Positions 35,472-46,500 of a stretch of 64,000 bases of DNA are shown piece by piece. Position numbers and translations under genes: made by a program. Each line of letters begins with the position of its first letter. Position 1 is the stretch's first letter. This DNA is from Augochlora pura (taxonomy: Eukaryota > Arthropoda > Insecta > Hymenoptera > Halictidae). The DNA lies in contig NC_135774.1 in assembly GCF_028453695.1 (NCBI RefSeq), forward strand, positions 3,968,001 through 4,032,000, given 5' to 3'. A model generated the notes under the pieces. That model was not told the origin of the DNA. It saw only the letters and a list, made by a program, of their open reading frames with translations, and did not search any database.

Positions 35472-35695
35472 TTAACACATTGTGTGCGGGTACATTTTGC
35501 AGCGGAATTGTACCGGGAGCGGGCGTTTTGCGCGTTTTAGTTATTCAGTTCAATCTCAATAGATCGCAAATTATTTAATCTTTTAACCAACTTTTCGTAT
35601 TTTATATTGATATGTATAAATAAATAACAACCATAAGTATCAAGTATCAATCGTCAGAAAACGTATTAGTACGTGTCCCGCATACAATGTGTTAA
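35472..35695. mobile_element. TTAA-flanked mini-element nested in the Tc1 terminal repeat
   Basis: TTAA occurs at both borders (35472-35475 and 35692-35695). The ends are CACATTGTGTGCGGGTAC and, reversed, CACATTGTATGCGGGACAC: inverted repeats of about 16 bp. Comparing the right Tc1 inverted repeat with the intact left one shows exactly where the host sequence is interrupted, so both insertion and borders are directly visible. There is no coding capacity. TTAA targeting suggests mobilisation by a piggyBac-type transposase. Confidence 0.85.
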
Positions 35696-35873
35696 TATCA
35701 ATAAACAATAAAACTATACAAATTATGTAAATAAAACTTATGTTTTTAGAATCTAAAGTAAGTATTATGACTTACTAAAAACCTATAAATTCATTAATTC
35801 AACAAACAGTAAAGATACGGAGTAAAAATTTCTCAAATACGATGGTATCCGAATATTAATGCGGCCTACTATA

Positions 35874-36605
35874 TATACATATTATACATGAACGTTTGCG
35901 AATCACTTTACATGTCGTGTAAGCTATCAAAATTTACACCTTATAAATGTTAACGATTCTTTCTTTAAAAAAATTTAAAATGTCTTCTATGTCCAGAAGG
36001 AAACAAGCTGTCGTAACGCGTATCAGAGTAGAACTTTCAAAAATCTCTCACTACTATAACACGCTGGTCACAACAGATTATCTAATACTGACCTGTCAAA
36101 AGATCAACTATACAATTACAGAAAATTTCAGTAAAGACGAAATATCTAATCCTAAAATCCAAGGATCAAAATTGTTAAACAATAAATGAACAGTCCCTGT
36201 ACATTCGGATGTATCCTCTCAGAAAATAACAACTGATAATTGTGACAGTTCTGAAATCTTCATTAGTTATAGTTTTGTATACAATAATTATTTGTTATGG
36301 TTAGATTATGTTATTTTATATATGTATTTTATATTTTCATTAAAACGTTACTTACTACTACGTTTCTGGTAGGTGATCCGAGAGAATTCTACGACTGTAA
36401 ATAACCTAGTTATACTACTGATTTAATGAAAGAAAAATTTTCTTTGCATTTCATTCATTAAATTGGAATTACCCTCTGTCTTCCACCCTTAGCTTAATCC
36501 TTTGAGAACGACTGTCGTCGTGATGACCACGTCAGAACTATAAATCTTACTACAGAAGTTTTAAACGTATTAATTTCATTACGTGCATGACAGAAGGTCT
36601 AGTTA
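35874..36605. other. AT-rich non-coding stretch
   Basis: Between the Tc1 element and the mariner I see only AT-rich sequence. TTAATCCTTTGAGAACGACT at about 36494 looks like a TTAA-type element end, but no partner was found. Confidence 0.35.
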
Positions 36606-36607
36606 TA

Positions 36608-37763
36608 TTAGGGGGACTGGAAAGCAATGTCGTTTTTGCGCATCTCGATATTCCTTACTTATTTGTTAGGTTATTATTTATTTCAAAGGCGTGCTAAATA
36701 CAATTTAAGGTTAGAGTGACTTGTGTTCTCGTAAATAGTAACATCTTAAATATTTTTTGCAATTTACGGTGAAATGGCCAGCCAAATACCAGAAGAGTTA
36801 CATATCCGTCATTTAAATCCGGTAATTTCGATCTTTTCAATTCATATCGATCAAGTAGACCAACAACTTTAGACAATGACACGTTAAGGGCGGAGATGGA
36901 GGCAAATCGATGTCAAACAATTGAGGAACTGTCAAACACTCTTAAACAACCTTAGTTAACCATCCAAGAACATTTAAACCAGATTGTTAAAGAAAGCAGA
37001 GCAGGTGTTTGGGTCCCGCATAATTTGTCGGAAGAAAACAAAGCTAACCGATCCAGCACATGCAACTTATTGCTTCAGCGACACTATACAGAAGCGTTTT
37101 TGATCGTTTGATCACTGGAGATGAGAAATGGGTCCTATGTGATAACCCAAAACGCAAAAGGCAGTGGCTCTCTCCAAATGAATCGCCACGAAGTACAGCT
37201 AAGCCAGGTTTACATCCCAAAAAGACGCTTTTGTGTGTATGGTGGAGTATTCGCGGGATTGTTCATTTTGAAGTGCTGAAACCTGGACAATCTGTGAATG
37301 CAGATCTTTACTGTGAACAGTTAGATCGAGTAAATCAATCTGTAATTGAAAAATATCCAGCGGTCGTCAAGAAAAGGTGTTATTCTGCAACACGACAATG
37401 CAAGGCCGCACCGTACAAGACGAACCCTGCAAAAAATTAATGAATTGGGATGGAAGGTGTTGCCTCACCCACCATACTTACCCGATATTGCGCTATCGGA
37501 TTTTCATTTTATTCCGATCGCTACAACATTTTCTAAGTGGTAAAAAATTTGAAAATTCGAATGATGTTCAAAATACAATCTCCAGATATTTTGATAAAAA
37601 AACAATTGATTTTTATCGATCTGGCATTGACAATTTGCACACTAGATGGCAAAAGGTTGTTGATAACGAGGGTGATTACATTATTGATTAAAAATAAAAT
37701 CTTGCTAAAAATTTATGTTTCAATTTAATGTAGAAAAACGACATTACTTTCCGGTCCCCCTAA
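36608..37763 (+). mobile_element. Mariner element, near complete but inactivated
   Basis: A TA duplication flanks both ends (36606-36607 and 37764-37765). The 30-bp terminal inverted repeats, TTAGGGGGACTGGAAAGCAA and its continuation TGTCGTTTTT at the left versus TTAGGGGGACCGGAAAGTAA at the right, differ at two positions. The element is 1156 bp, about 100 bp short of the usual mariner length, explained by a deletion in the N-terminal DNA-binding region of its transposase. The well-preserved ends suggest it is younger than the other mariner remains in the window. Confidence 0.92.
36774..37691 (+). pseudogene. Mariner transposase, broken (DD34D)
   Basis: The start MASQIPEELHIRH at 36774 is followed by a loss of the helix-turn-helix region. 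Recognisable protein resumes at about 36850 (RPTTLDNDTLRAEMEAN). An in-frame TAG stop lies at 36953-36955, where a tryptophan is expected. The WVPHNLSEENK linker follows at about 37010. The first catalytic aspartate is in LITGDEKWVL (codon 37120-37122). After a frameshift near 37375 the second is in LQHDNARPH (37394-37396) and the third in LPDIALSDFH (37499-37501), exactly 34 residues later. A further frameshift near 37520 leads to the C-terminus GKKFENSNDVQN and WQKVVDNEGDYIID, with the stop at about 37689-37691. No functional enzyme can be made. Confidence 0.92.
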
Positions 37764-37765
37764 TA

Positions 37766-39230
37766 CTATACATATTTTACATTATACAATGTACTAATAT
37801 AACAAAAAAAATAATTTCTTTTCCTCACTATATATTTGTGAACAAGCTAATATAATCACTCTTCATTATAAATAGTAACGAAAAATCAAATAGGGGTAGT
37901 ATTTTTTATTTTGAACGTTTATTATATTTATATATTGTTAAACTTAACATAAGATATTGCTATTATTTTTTTAAACTCTTTGAGTGGGACTGTTTTGAAA
38001 TGTTTATGATACACAGGAGCTATGTAAGGTAATAACTGCCCCATATCCTTATATTTTTCATATACATCGTTATACATATAAATACACCAGGGCGATTCTT
38101 TCAGACCGTGATAAATCTGATGTCTTCAATTCTCAGTCCTCCAACGATAGTTTTTTTTATGTAAAATAGTATACGCTGGACTTCTGCAAACCCTCATTTA
38201 ACATATATTCAGCCAGTTTACCTTTTTTCTGTTAGTATTTCTTCTTATCTGGTTTTAGATCAAGCTTTGTAAAGTTTTTGTTGAAACAAAATTTTCTCGT
38301 TTCAACAAAATAAATTTATTGTCCTTTTTATATTATTTTTTAATATCACAATAATAAAGATAAATTATTTTTTCGTAATACTCGCCCCGCTATGTCTACG
38401 AAAATATTAATTAGTAATAAATAAAAAGTTTGCACTAAATTAATCACAAATTATGTGATACCTCTTTTTTTAAACATTATTTTAGAAATAAACGGTCCAA
38501 TGAAATATATAATTATCATGTATTTCTTTGCAACAGTTATAAAATCATACACTGATTACAGATGTTATATGATACCACATTTGGCTGACAGGGTATGTGC
38601 ATAATTAATTTTGTAAAAAAGTTGTTTGAAAGCTTAAATTCGTTACTTCAGATGAAGACTAACAAATAAAGTTTTCTTCGTTACTATCGAATGAATATAA
38701 AACTCGAATAACAATTTATCCAATGAGATTTTATTCGAATAAGAAATTATTCGTAAAGGAATTGAAAAACGAAAAATTATAGAATACGAAATGCTTTTTC
38801 ATATTTTAATAATTTGCTTCTTCCATATTTCTACCATAACTAACGTTTCTACAGTTATAGGTGGAGGTATCAGCAATTTTATTATTCACGAAGCAGTTGA
38901 AATTGAGTTGATCCAGAATGTATTCATATAAATATATTATTATAAAATTTCGTAAAGAAAAAAAAATTGAACAATTATTTGCAGTAATTATTCGAATAAT
39001 TTTAGAATTTCTATACGGATAGCCTATCTAAATAAAGAATTATAAAATAAATAGATAGAATAATTTATGACGAAATAAGTATAGTCGTTAGTCGAATGAT
39101 ATACTAAAAAAGATTCTTTCGATAATTATCTTAGGTAAATATTTATTTGTAACAATTCGAATAATGTTCAATACTTTTTGCACAAAACTTCTACATTTAT
39201 ATTTTTTTGTAATATCATATAATTTTCTTT
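37766..39230. other. AT-rich non-coding stretch with ATTCGAATAA-type motifs
   Basis: No gene is visible. The part from 38640 to 38850 resembles 23880-24100 in order of motifs (AAGATGAAGA, ATTTATCC, ATTCGAATAA/AATCGAATAA, TTATTCTTCC-like), suggesting a shared old repeat. More ATTCGAATAA words occur at 38990-39170. Confidence 0.35.
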
Positions 39231-39379
39231 AAAATCGATATTTTCGATATTTCGCTTTCCTATTATTAAAATCGATATTTTCGATATTTCGCTTTCCTAT
39301 TATTAAAATCGATATTTTCGATATTTCGCTTTCCTATTATTAAAATATTATAAAATCGATATTTCGCTTTCCTGTTATT
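39231..39379. repeat. Tandem repeat, 37-bp unit, three copies plus a partial one
   Basis: AAAATCGATATTTTCGATAT plus TTCGCTTTCCTATTATT forms a 37-base unit at 39231, 39268 and 39305, identical in all three. A fourth, altered copy runs to about 39379. Each unit contains the palindromic ATCGATATTTTCGAT motif. Confidence 0.9.
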
Positions 39380-41090
39380 AACAAGTTTCCCAAAAATTCA
39401 TTTCATGTTGGCTTCATTACGAGATAGTATGATGTACTATGCACTTGTTTAGCAAGGTTTTCCGTTTTCCCATGTTTTGTCACGACGATTACGAATGACC
39501 GAGTAGAATATTTTCACGTTGAGTGGAGAAACGTCGACGATTTCGCTGTTTTGCTCCTCGTCCATACTTTGAACAGAACGACACGCATTCCACTTGTGGT
39601 AAGGGCATTTCTTCCATCGAAAGAAATGCTTCTCCCGGGATCATGAAGAAAATTTATTTCCCCGGGTAAGATCCCTCGTATTTTCAAACTGTCACAGGCT
39701 ATATTAAAAATGCTTTTGTCGAAACCGGACAGTAAACTGTAAATTATTTTTCAAACCAAGTGGGATTGTCGTCAATAGACTATGAACATTCAAATATTCT
39801 TCACGAAGAATTGTGAGGAAACAAAGTATCGTAGTTTCTGATAGGTTTTACTTCTAATGTAAATTATATTGTTCATTTAAAGAAAAATAATTTTCCATAA
39901 TAAAATAAGCCAGAACTGGATCAATGAGGAGCGTCACTATTTGTTGGAAGAATTGAAAAACTTTAACAGCCTGAGAAATTTTATGCAAAATAAAAAGTAT
40001 AATGAATTGTTAGAAAATAGAGCTCAACCAAAGCAAATAGAAATTCACTTTAGTTGCAATTTAATGTACTACAAATTCAATTCCTTTGAGTTAATATTAA
40101 TTTTTATTCATAATGAGAGATATTTTATAAGTTGTAACTACACTGCGGCTGTTTCATGGCAAACACGAATAGAATTTAAAAGAATTTAGGAATATTGTTG
40201 TACCATTTTTGATATATGGACGTTATAAAATGAAGAAATACATTTTTATCTAACTTACTTTTTTAACTTTTTTCGCTAACTTACTTTATCTAACTTACTT
40301 ACATTTTATTTAACTTTTCTCACAGATGACATATTTACATAAAGATTTATACTTTGGTTATAACAATACTAATGATAAAAGGTACAAATTTCAATAAAAA
40401 TGTATGGTTCATAGATAAGTTACCCGTGTTAACCGTTTACAAGTCAAAACAGATATTTGATTGAAATTTCACACGAGACGAACGAATAAATGATAAAATA
40501 TATGAGTAGTATTTGTTGATGATAAACATAATAAAATGATAAAGAAATAGCAAACTAGGTCTACAGAAATTTCGCTCGTTTCGTTGCAAAAACACAAGCT
40601 CTCAAAGCAAATGTTATTATGGTACGACAAGCAGTGGTTGCAATTTCAAACGATCGCATGTTTCAGTAGCGCCTGTCCCCATCGCTCGCCGAAGTTTTTG
40701 TTCGAACGGCGCACGTGTGTTTCGTGACTCAAAATCGTGGAAGATCAGATACCCGTTTCTTTTAAAACGTCCACTCTGGTCTCTGTATTTTTGTCAGGGC
40801 GCCGGTCTGGTCATTGTTTAAAATTATAGCGGAATATTTGAGCTGGGTGCCTGCCATCGTCACGTCGTCGCTCGTACGGGATTCTGGTTTCATTGAAAAC
40901 GCCCGTCACCAAGGTAAAGTAAATCTAATCTTGATTCAGGCGCCATGAAAGCTAGTGCGACATCTCATTTTACGATACGCCAGGTACATACGTTATATTC
41001 TACGTATGAGCTATGTACACCTAACCCAGGACCTGTAAGATGTATTAAGCGGCCGGCTTATAGCTACAGTAATATTCCGCGCTTCTCTTC
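39380..41090. other. Non-coding stretch with a GC-moderate end
   Basis: This is AT-rich to about 40560, then moderately GC- and CpG-rich to 41430. A short segment 40940-40983 is bounded by a possible acceptor (TTGATTCAG) and donor (CCAG|GTACAT) and stays open in frame, but it is only 44 bases and unlike any protein I know. Confidence 0.3.
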
Positions 41091-41097
41091 CACCCCC

Positions 41098-41145
41098 CCC
41101 TCTCTCTCTCTCTATCTCTCTCCCTCCCTCTCTCTCTCTTTCTCA
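41098..41145. repeat. (CT)n-rich simple repeat
   Basis: A polypyrimidine run of CT dinucleotides has interruptions and is preceded by a run of C. It gives rise to the serine/leucine/proline-rich part of the 159-codon frame over this region, which I therefore do not call a gene. Confidence 0.85.
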
Positions 41146-42437
41146 CCAAGCCTCCCTCCCACGAGGCAAATCCTTAATCGAGTACTTCGACGACGGTTCG
41201 ATCGTCTCGACATTAAAGCCGCGGTCGGAGTATTTGATCTATTTCGTTTCGGGAGTGACACTTGCGAAATGGAACGGAGATGTACAGGCTGTTCTACATC
41301 CGAAAAATCAATCTCTGCCGGGGCGTTGCGTAGGCTTGAAGGAAATGTTGTGACGCGACTTTCATGGGTGATTCCACACAGTACTACCAGCGAAAACACG
41401 TCGAAACTGTGTACGTTATTGTAATTATACACTAGTTACACGGTTTTATATATATTCCCGTTACCATTTTGTATTATAGCGAATAGACTGTTCAAAAACT
41501 ACTACTTTTAACAGTGCGAAATAATCTATCATAAATGGACAGCAGCGATTCTTGTGGGAGTTTTCAACCTTGAAATTCATGATGCTTAGCATCGTAAGAA
41601 AATGTATTTTTTATGCATGTGTTGAATTGAAAAAATGAAATATATGAATATGAAAACGCAAGAATTTAATGCAGAACTTTATTTGCAATAATATCATATA
41701 ATAAGATCATAATAAAATTATTATATTATATGTATTCAAGTAATAATACTTCTTTTAATTTGTTGTATTTTTAAATTATTATCATATAAAAATAATAGGA
41801 ATGGATTTATTAAAATTTTTCGCAATTTTTATTGCAATGTCTGCTCCAATAAATTTTATTCAATAATTTCTCACAGAGCATAGGCTATTTCACTCCAGAA
41901 GCGATCACAATTTTTACACACGAAGTCATGGATTTTTACAAAATTCCATAGGCAATTTGTATTAGGTATCACGATTCAAAAGCGTTAGTTAATTCGTAAT
42001 AGTTGTTATGGTCTTCAAAGTATAACAACGGAAGATTCCGAGTCAACTTTATCAATCACTTGCGCTATAAAGACGTGTGTTACGCGCGTCGAGATGCTTC
42101 TGTTTCAAAATCTCCAGCGACGTAGTGTACACGTCGATATTCCAAAATGTTTGAAATCTACCATAGAGAAGTAGATTAACAGTTAATTAATTGTTATTGT
42201 TGCCGTGAGTATTCATTCATATCCATGTCAAATTCTTTACGTAAGACTCCGCCAACGCGCTGGAGCGCTGTTTAAAAGCGTCAAAGTGACACCTCACCGC
42301 GCGTTATGCTGTAACGCACGGCACACAGCAATTGTGAATTTATTGGTAGTGCAAGTTTAACATGTTGGATCTTATCATCTATTCAACAGCGTAACGAATT
42401 TGGCCGTTGCTAAAAAGAATGTATTTAGACTGAACTC
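41146..42437. other. Non-coding stretch
   Basis: GC-moderate sequence runs to about 41430 and then becomes AT-rich. Nothing recognisable was found beyond low-complexity AT sequence. Confidence 0.35.
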
Positions 42438-42948
42438 TTAACACATATTCGTCCGGTCATTTTTTGCACCGCCCTTCACAAAATGCAGGCATTCTTTTAC
42501 ACTGTCTGTAGAAATTATATGGTCTATGGAAAACAAGGTTACTTGTTAAAAATCATATATTTCTCAACGAAATTTTGAAAAATGACAGAAAACAAATTTG
42601 TCTATATAAAAAATTTTTAATTTTTTTGTTTGCTTTCTTAAGTATATAAAATCCGAACATCCGAGCGCTTAAACTTTGAATAAAATTCTTCTATACACAA
42701 TAGCGAATACTACGCTTTCACTTTAATTTTGTTTACGATTGAATCGTTATGCAACGCAACTGAAGCTAAAATCAATTCTTTATTGGAATTATCTCTGTTT
42801 GATAAAAATTAGAACTTAATTTATCTAGAATTAAAAAAACAAGAATCAATTATTTTCTATAATATACAGATAACGCATCTTCGTCATTTGACTATTGGTG
42901 ATTGTTTGCGAAATGACGAATTTCGTCATGCGGACGAATATGTGCTAA
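42438..42948. mobile_element. TTAA-flanked miniature element, family A copy 2
   Basis: TTAA at 42438-42441 and CTAA (mutated TTAA) at 42945-42948 flank ends CACATATTCGTCCGG and CGGACGAATATGTG, perfect inverted repeats over 14 bases. The interior shares several blocks with copy 1 at 14011-14381 (TGCACCGCCC, ACAAAATGC, AATTATCTCTGTTTGATAA, GCGAAATGACGAATTTCGTC). It is about 140 bp longer because of extra sequence between about 42590 and 42785. No reading frame is present. Confidence 0.8.
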
Positions 42949-44990
42949 TAAACTGTACAATAAGTCGTGTAGTATATGATTCATAAACTCAACCGTGTGC
43001 CTGTAAAATGCAATTACATGCGATTGGGCAAAAAAGAATTCAGACACCGGAAGTTCAGAAAATTGAACTTCTGCTTTGTTTCAAATCGTATGATGTGAAA
43101 TGCAAGAAGATTATTTGTTAAGAAAAAGTATCCCTTTTACATCAAATTCAAATTTTAGCGTGCCGGACTCAGCATTGGCGCTTCGGAAATAATGAAATTT
43201 ATTGAACTATTCAGTAAAATTTTGAAAAGTGCAAAGTCAAGCAATCGAACGACGTACAGAGCTTTCTTCGCATTTTTATAAACATTCTGAAAACCTTGGA
43301 AATGGTTTCCTTTCACGAAATTTTTCGCCTTTGGTAGCAATATAAAGCCCACCAAAGACGCTGAATAAGGGTGGTTAATCTCTACAACTCCTTTAGTGTT
43401 CGAAAACTCTCATGATGATTTCCTTGCAAGCAGAGTCGGTTGTCATGCAGTAAACTCCAGTTTCCCTTTTTCCTTTGCAGAAGTCTCGCCCTTTGAAATC
43501 TTTTCAAAAGTTGGTTCCCTGCTCCTTTTTAAATTGCGCAACATTCGCTGCAGCATTAGGAGGCACAAATGTTTTGCGCATGTTCCTTCGGTACCGGCAA
43601 ACGCGATCAGCATGCTTCGTGTTTCTTACTTTTGATTTTTAAAGTCGAACATTTCTCAGTCCCAGAAAGCCCTTTGTGCGCCACTGCGTGGACCGCGCAG
43701 TCTTGAAGTTGTATTGGGAGCATCACGACAAATTTCACAAGTTTCTATAGCGTTTTTTCTTAATATGAAACTGATGTTGATGCCTGTTTCTTGCTTCATT
43801 TTAAAACTGGCAGAGTCAAGCGAACTTATAAAGGTTGTCCTATATTATTGGTAATGAAATACAACTTAAAATTAGAAAATTAATATTGTTGTTAAACTAT
43901 ATAAATATTATAATAATCCAACGTATAATTAGATTGATAGAAGTATTTAGTACCTGTTATTTATGATAAAAATGAATAGACTACAAATGCAAACCAGTAG
44001 AATTCATTAAAATCATACTTATCAAGACAATGTTTGTTTTGCAAATGCTTTTTTAGTAATGATTCTTACTAATTATCAATCTATTTCAAAGTTGACTTAC
44101 ATCACTTGACTATGCTCTCTTGAGAGTATCTTTTTACGAATAGATGCTTTCTGGTTGAAAGTCTTGCGCGAACAGCTTCTACTTCACTTACCCGATTTAT
44201 TCCAGCATTGATGGCCCACCATTGTCATGCGTCATGCTACAGAAGAAGTTGAGAGCTAAAGAATTAAAGAGTCTAGAAATCGAACCAGTGATGGCGTACT
44301 ATTAAATACATCAATTTCCCATTAAATATAAAGCAGATTCGTCGAATTGAACGAAATCGATTGCCGCAGGCAAATTGCTTAACTGTATAGTTACGGTCAT
44401 TGGTAATTTATTGGAAATTCCAGCGTTATTGATAGCTTCTGGATTCCCCATGGCATACTACTTGTAATATTCGATATAAATTTTGAAAAAATAAATCGCA
44501 GCAAATTAATTTGTTTGTCGAGTTAAAGTTTACACCGAGAAATTCTTATACGCTCCACTGAGCGTCTCACGCGTGGAAGGTTATCGGTATCGCGTCGATT
44601 AATTATCATGTGGAAACCGATACTATGACTCGATATTACGGGGTTTTCGGATATTAAATTCCTCGTCTGCATATTTCGTCAGCGCGCAGCTTGATGGTTT
44701 GCCACGACCGCCGTGGCCAAACGTCTGCTGATTTGGTTTTCGTATAATCTGCCCGTCAACGTGGTTAAATCTGCGGAGGCTGCAACTGATACATGAGAAA
44801 TCTTTTTGCAAATTTCCTATCAGCATATTTTGCAAGCTATTTGTCCCGAAATTAGTAGCTCGAGAAAATTTGAAATGCTTGAAACTGTGGCATAATAAAA
44901 AATATAGCAGCGACGATCACCATGCAGTTGATGAATATTGTTAAATAACATAGGTATGTACTACTCTGAAATAAACTATTTTAACACTAG
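42949..44990. other. AT-rich non-coding stretch
   Basis: Moderately GC-rich segments at 43140-43730 and 44520-44830 carry only short frames with no recognisable motif. No RNA gene or repeat was identified. Confidence 0.35.
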
Positions 44991-45207
44991 ATTCACGGAG
45001 TATTAAAAAGAGATTATTCTGATATTATTATTAACGATTTATTCTGATTTTAAACGAGCGTTGTTTTAATACTTGCCGTAAGCAATATATATATGTTGAA
45101 TAAATAAGCCATCATTGTATCTTTAAAATCTGAATAATAGTACATTAACATAACCTTAACAACTCAGTAACCCACCATTTTGACGGATTCCGTAAATCTA
45201 GTGTTAA
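44991..45207. mobile_element. TTAA-flanked miniature element, family C
   Basis: TTAA at 44991-44994 and 45204-45207 flank inverted ends CACTAGATTCACGGA and (reversed) CACTAGATTTACGGA, which differ at one base. It is 217 bp in total with no coding capacity. A decayed relative is at about 21170-21357. Confidence 0.85.
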
Positions 45208-45599
45208 AAGCATAAATCTCTTCTGATTAAAATGATGTTCAATTTTTTGGACAAAATCGATAACAGAATGGTATTTATTGTTCAAGTTATATTGTTTCAA
45301 CTATTAATCACAAATGTATAAAAGATTTTTAAAAGAAAAGCAATAGCATTAAATTATTTTATTTCATAGTTACAAATATATAGAATCGAAATTCTTTTTC
45401 GCTGTCAATAATAATTATTTATGTCGAAAATTCTATTGCGGTGAGTTATAATAATTCTCGATGAAGTTTACTGCGGTGGTACATTTACTCATTCATCGGT
45501 ATAAACGATGGAAGTAAATTTTCCATAATTAATGTATCTAGATTACGGATCAGAAGAATTTAATAATTCTGTTACATTATTTTTAATTTGTTGAAACTA
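45208..45599. other. AT-rich non-coding spacer
   Basis: Between two TTAA-type elements I see no gene or repeat. Confidence 0.4.
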
Positions 45600-45845
45600 T
45601 TAACCCTTTGCACTCGAAGCCATTTCAACTGAAATTCTGAAGTAATTTCTCTGGCTTATAGTATTTCCATTTTATATAACAAAGTACATTCTATGCGTAT
45701 GTAATTGATTCTTGTTATTCATAGGAACATAGCATAACCTTAACAATTTTCAAAATGTGAACTTTGTTGGTATAGGAATTATTTTGCAACGTAATGAAAT
45801 AATTTTATGGTGTCTCTCAGTCACTGCTCGAGTGCAAAGGGTTAA
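45600..45845. mobile_element. TTAA-flanked miniature element, family D
   Basis: TTAA at 45600-45603 and 45842-45845 flank inverted ends CCCTTTGCACTCGA (left) and the same 14 bases read from the right strand. It is 246 bp with no coding capacity. Ends starting CCC next to TTAA are characteristic of piggyBac-type elements. Confidence 0.88.
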
Positions 45846-46253
45846 GAGGGCATTTATAGTAGAAATGAAAAAGTGAAATAAAGATCAGTGAATATATAAG
45901 AAGAATCTACGAATACTATTATGTAATTTTCAACTTCTTAAAACTGTGAATAGAATAAATACGCTCTTAAAGAAGGCCTAGTGAAAGCCGGAAGAACTGA
46001 TCGAATTGTATAATAGTATACGAACGAAGTTTAAGGAGATCGATCTGTTGATTGATTGTTATTTGTCAAAACAACGAATTTACTGCTGGTTTTTAGTGTT
46101 TGCGACTGTTTTGTAGACGCACACGCATAAACAGAATTCGCTGTATTGGCGCAGTTTTTCGCAAATATCTCCAAAAGTAAAGAAAACCGCGGTATACTTT
46201 CAAAGGAACTTGTCTGAAATTACACAATCCACCCCATATTCGAAATATATCAA
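45846..46253. other. Non-coding spacer
   Basis: No feature is recognised. A 61-codon minus-strand frame at 46093-46278 overlaps the next repeat and is not protein-like. Confidence 0.4.
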
Positions 46254-46500
46254 CCCCTTGTACTACGATTCGTTTCACGATACGTTGATTAACACTTAAT
46301 CGTCCTTAATAAATTTACCCTAATAGGACTGGACAGTTTTTCTTTCTTGTACTGTCTTTATTTACTTTTCTTTCTCTATAATTTGATAACAGAAGAATTA
46401 CATTTTATTTCGTTTTAGAAGGAATTAATATTATTCATATTGAGTTGATCTTGCATGAAGTCTTTATCACGAATCTGACTAGTTATTATAGTGTCAGGGG
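46254..46500. mobile_element. Small repeat, copy 2 (related to 11321-11568), probable TTAA-type element
   Basis: The left end CCCCTTGTACTACGATTCGT and the right end AGTGTCAGGGG (reverse complement CCCCTGACACT) are approximate inverted repeats. The right flank reads TTAC and the left flank TCAA, which could be mutated TTAA. The interior matches 11321-11568 over its length, including GATAACAGAAGAATTA and AAGTCTTTATCACGAATCTG. It is non-coding. Confidence 0.65.

Larger units (their letters stand above)
33997..35871 (-). mobile_element. Tc1-like DNA transposon with long IR/DR terminal repeats, inactivated
   Basis: TA dinucleotides flank both ends (33995-33996 and 35872-35873). The left end CAGTGGGCCACATTAATATT and its inverted counterpart at the right extend for about 224 bp with few mismatches. 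Each inverted repeat carries two direct repeats with AATATTCGGACAC or a close variant: outer at about 34010 and inner at about 34207 on the left, mirrored at about 35855 and 35430 on the right. This is the IR/DR arrangement known in several Tc1 lineages. Between them lies a minus-strand transposase with frameshifts. The right inverted repeat is split by a 224-bp TTAA-flanked insertion (35472-35695). Without it the element is about 1.65 kb, a normal size for this type. Confidence 0.88.

Noticed and set aside
36494..36515. TTAATCCTTTGAGAACGACT as a TTAA-element end
   Set aside because: No inverted partner could be found within a plausible distance; the same applies to TTAACCCGTTGTCGGTAG at about 61480.
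40945..41424. 159-codon + strand frame and a possible 44-base exon at 40940-40983
   Set aside because: The frame runs through the (CT)n repeat and has no recognised domain. The short exon is supported only by weak splice-site matches, although its phase would fit the candidate first exon.
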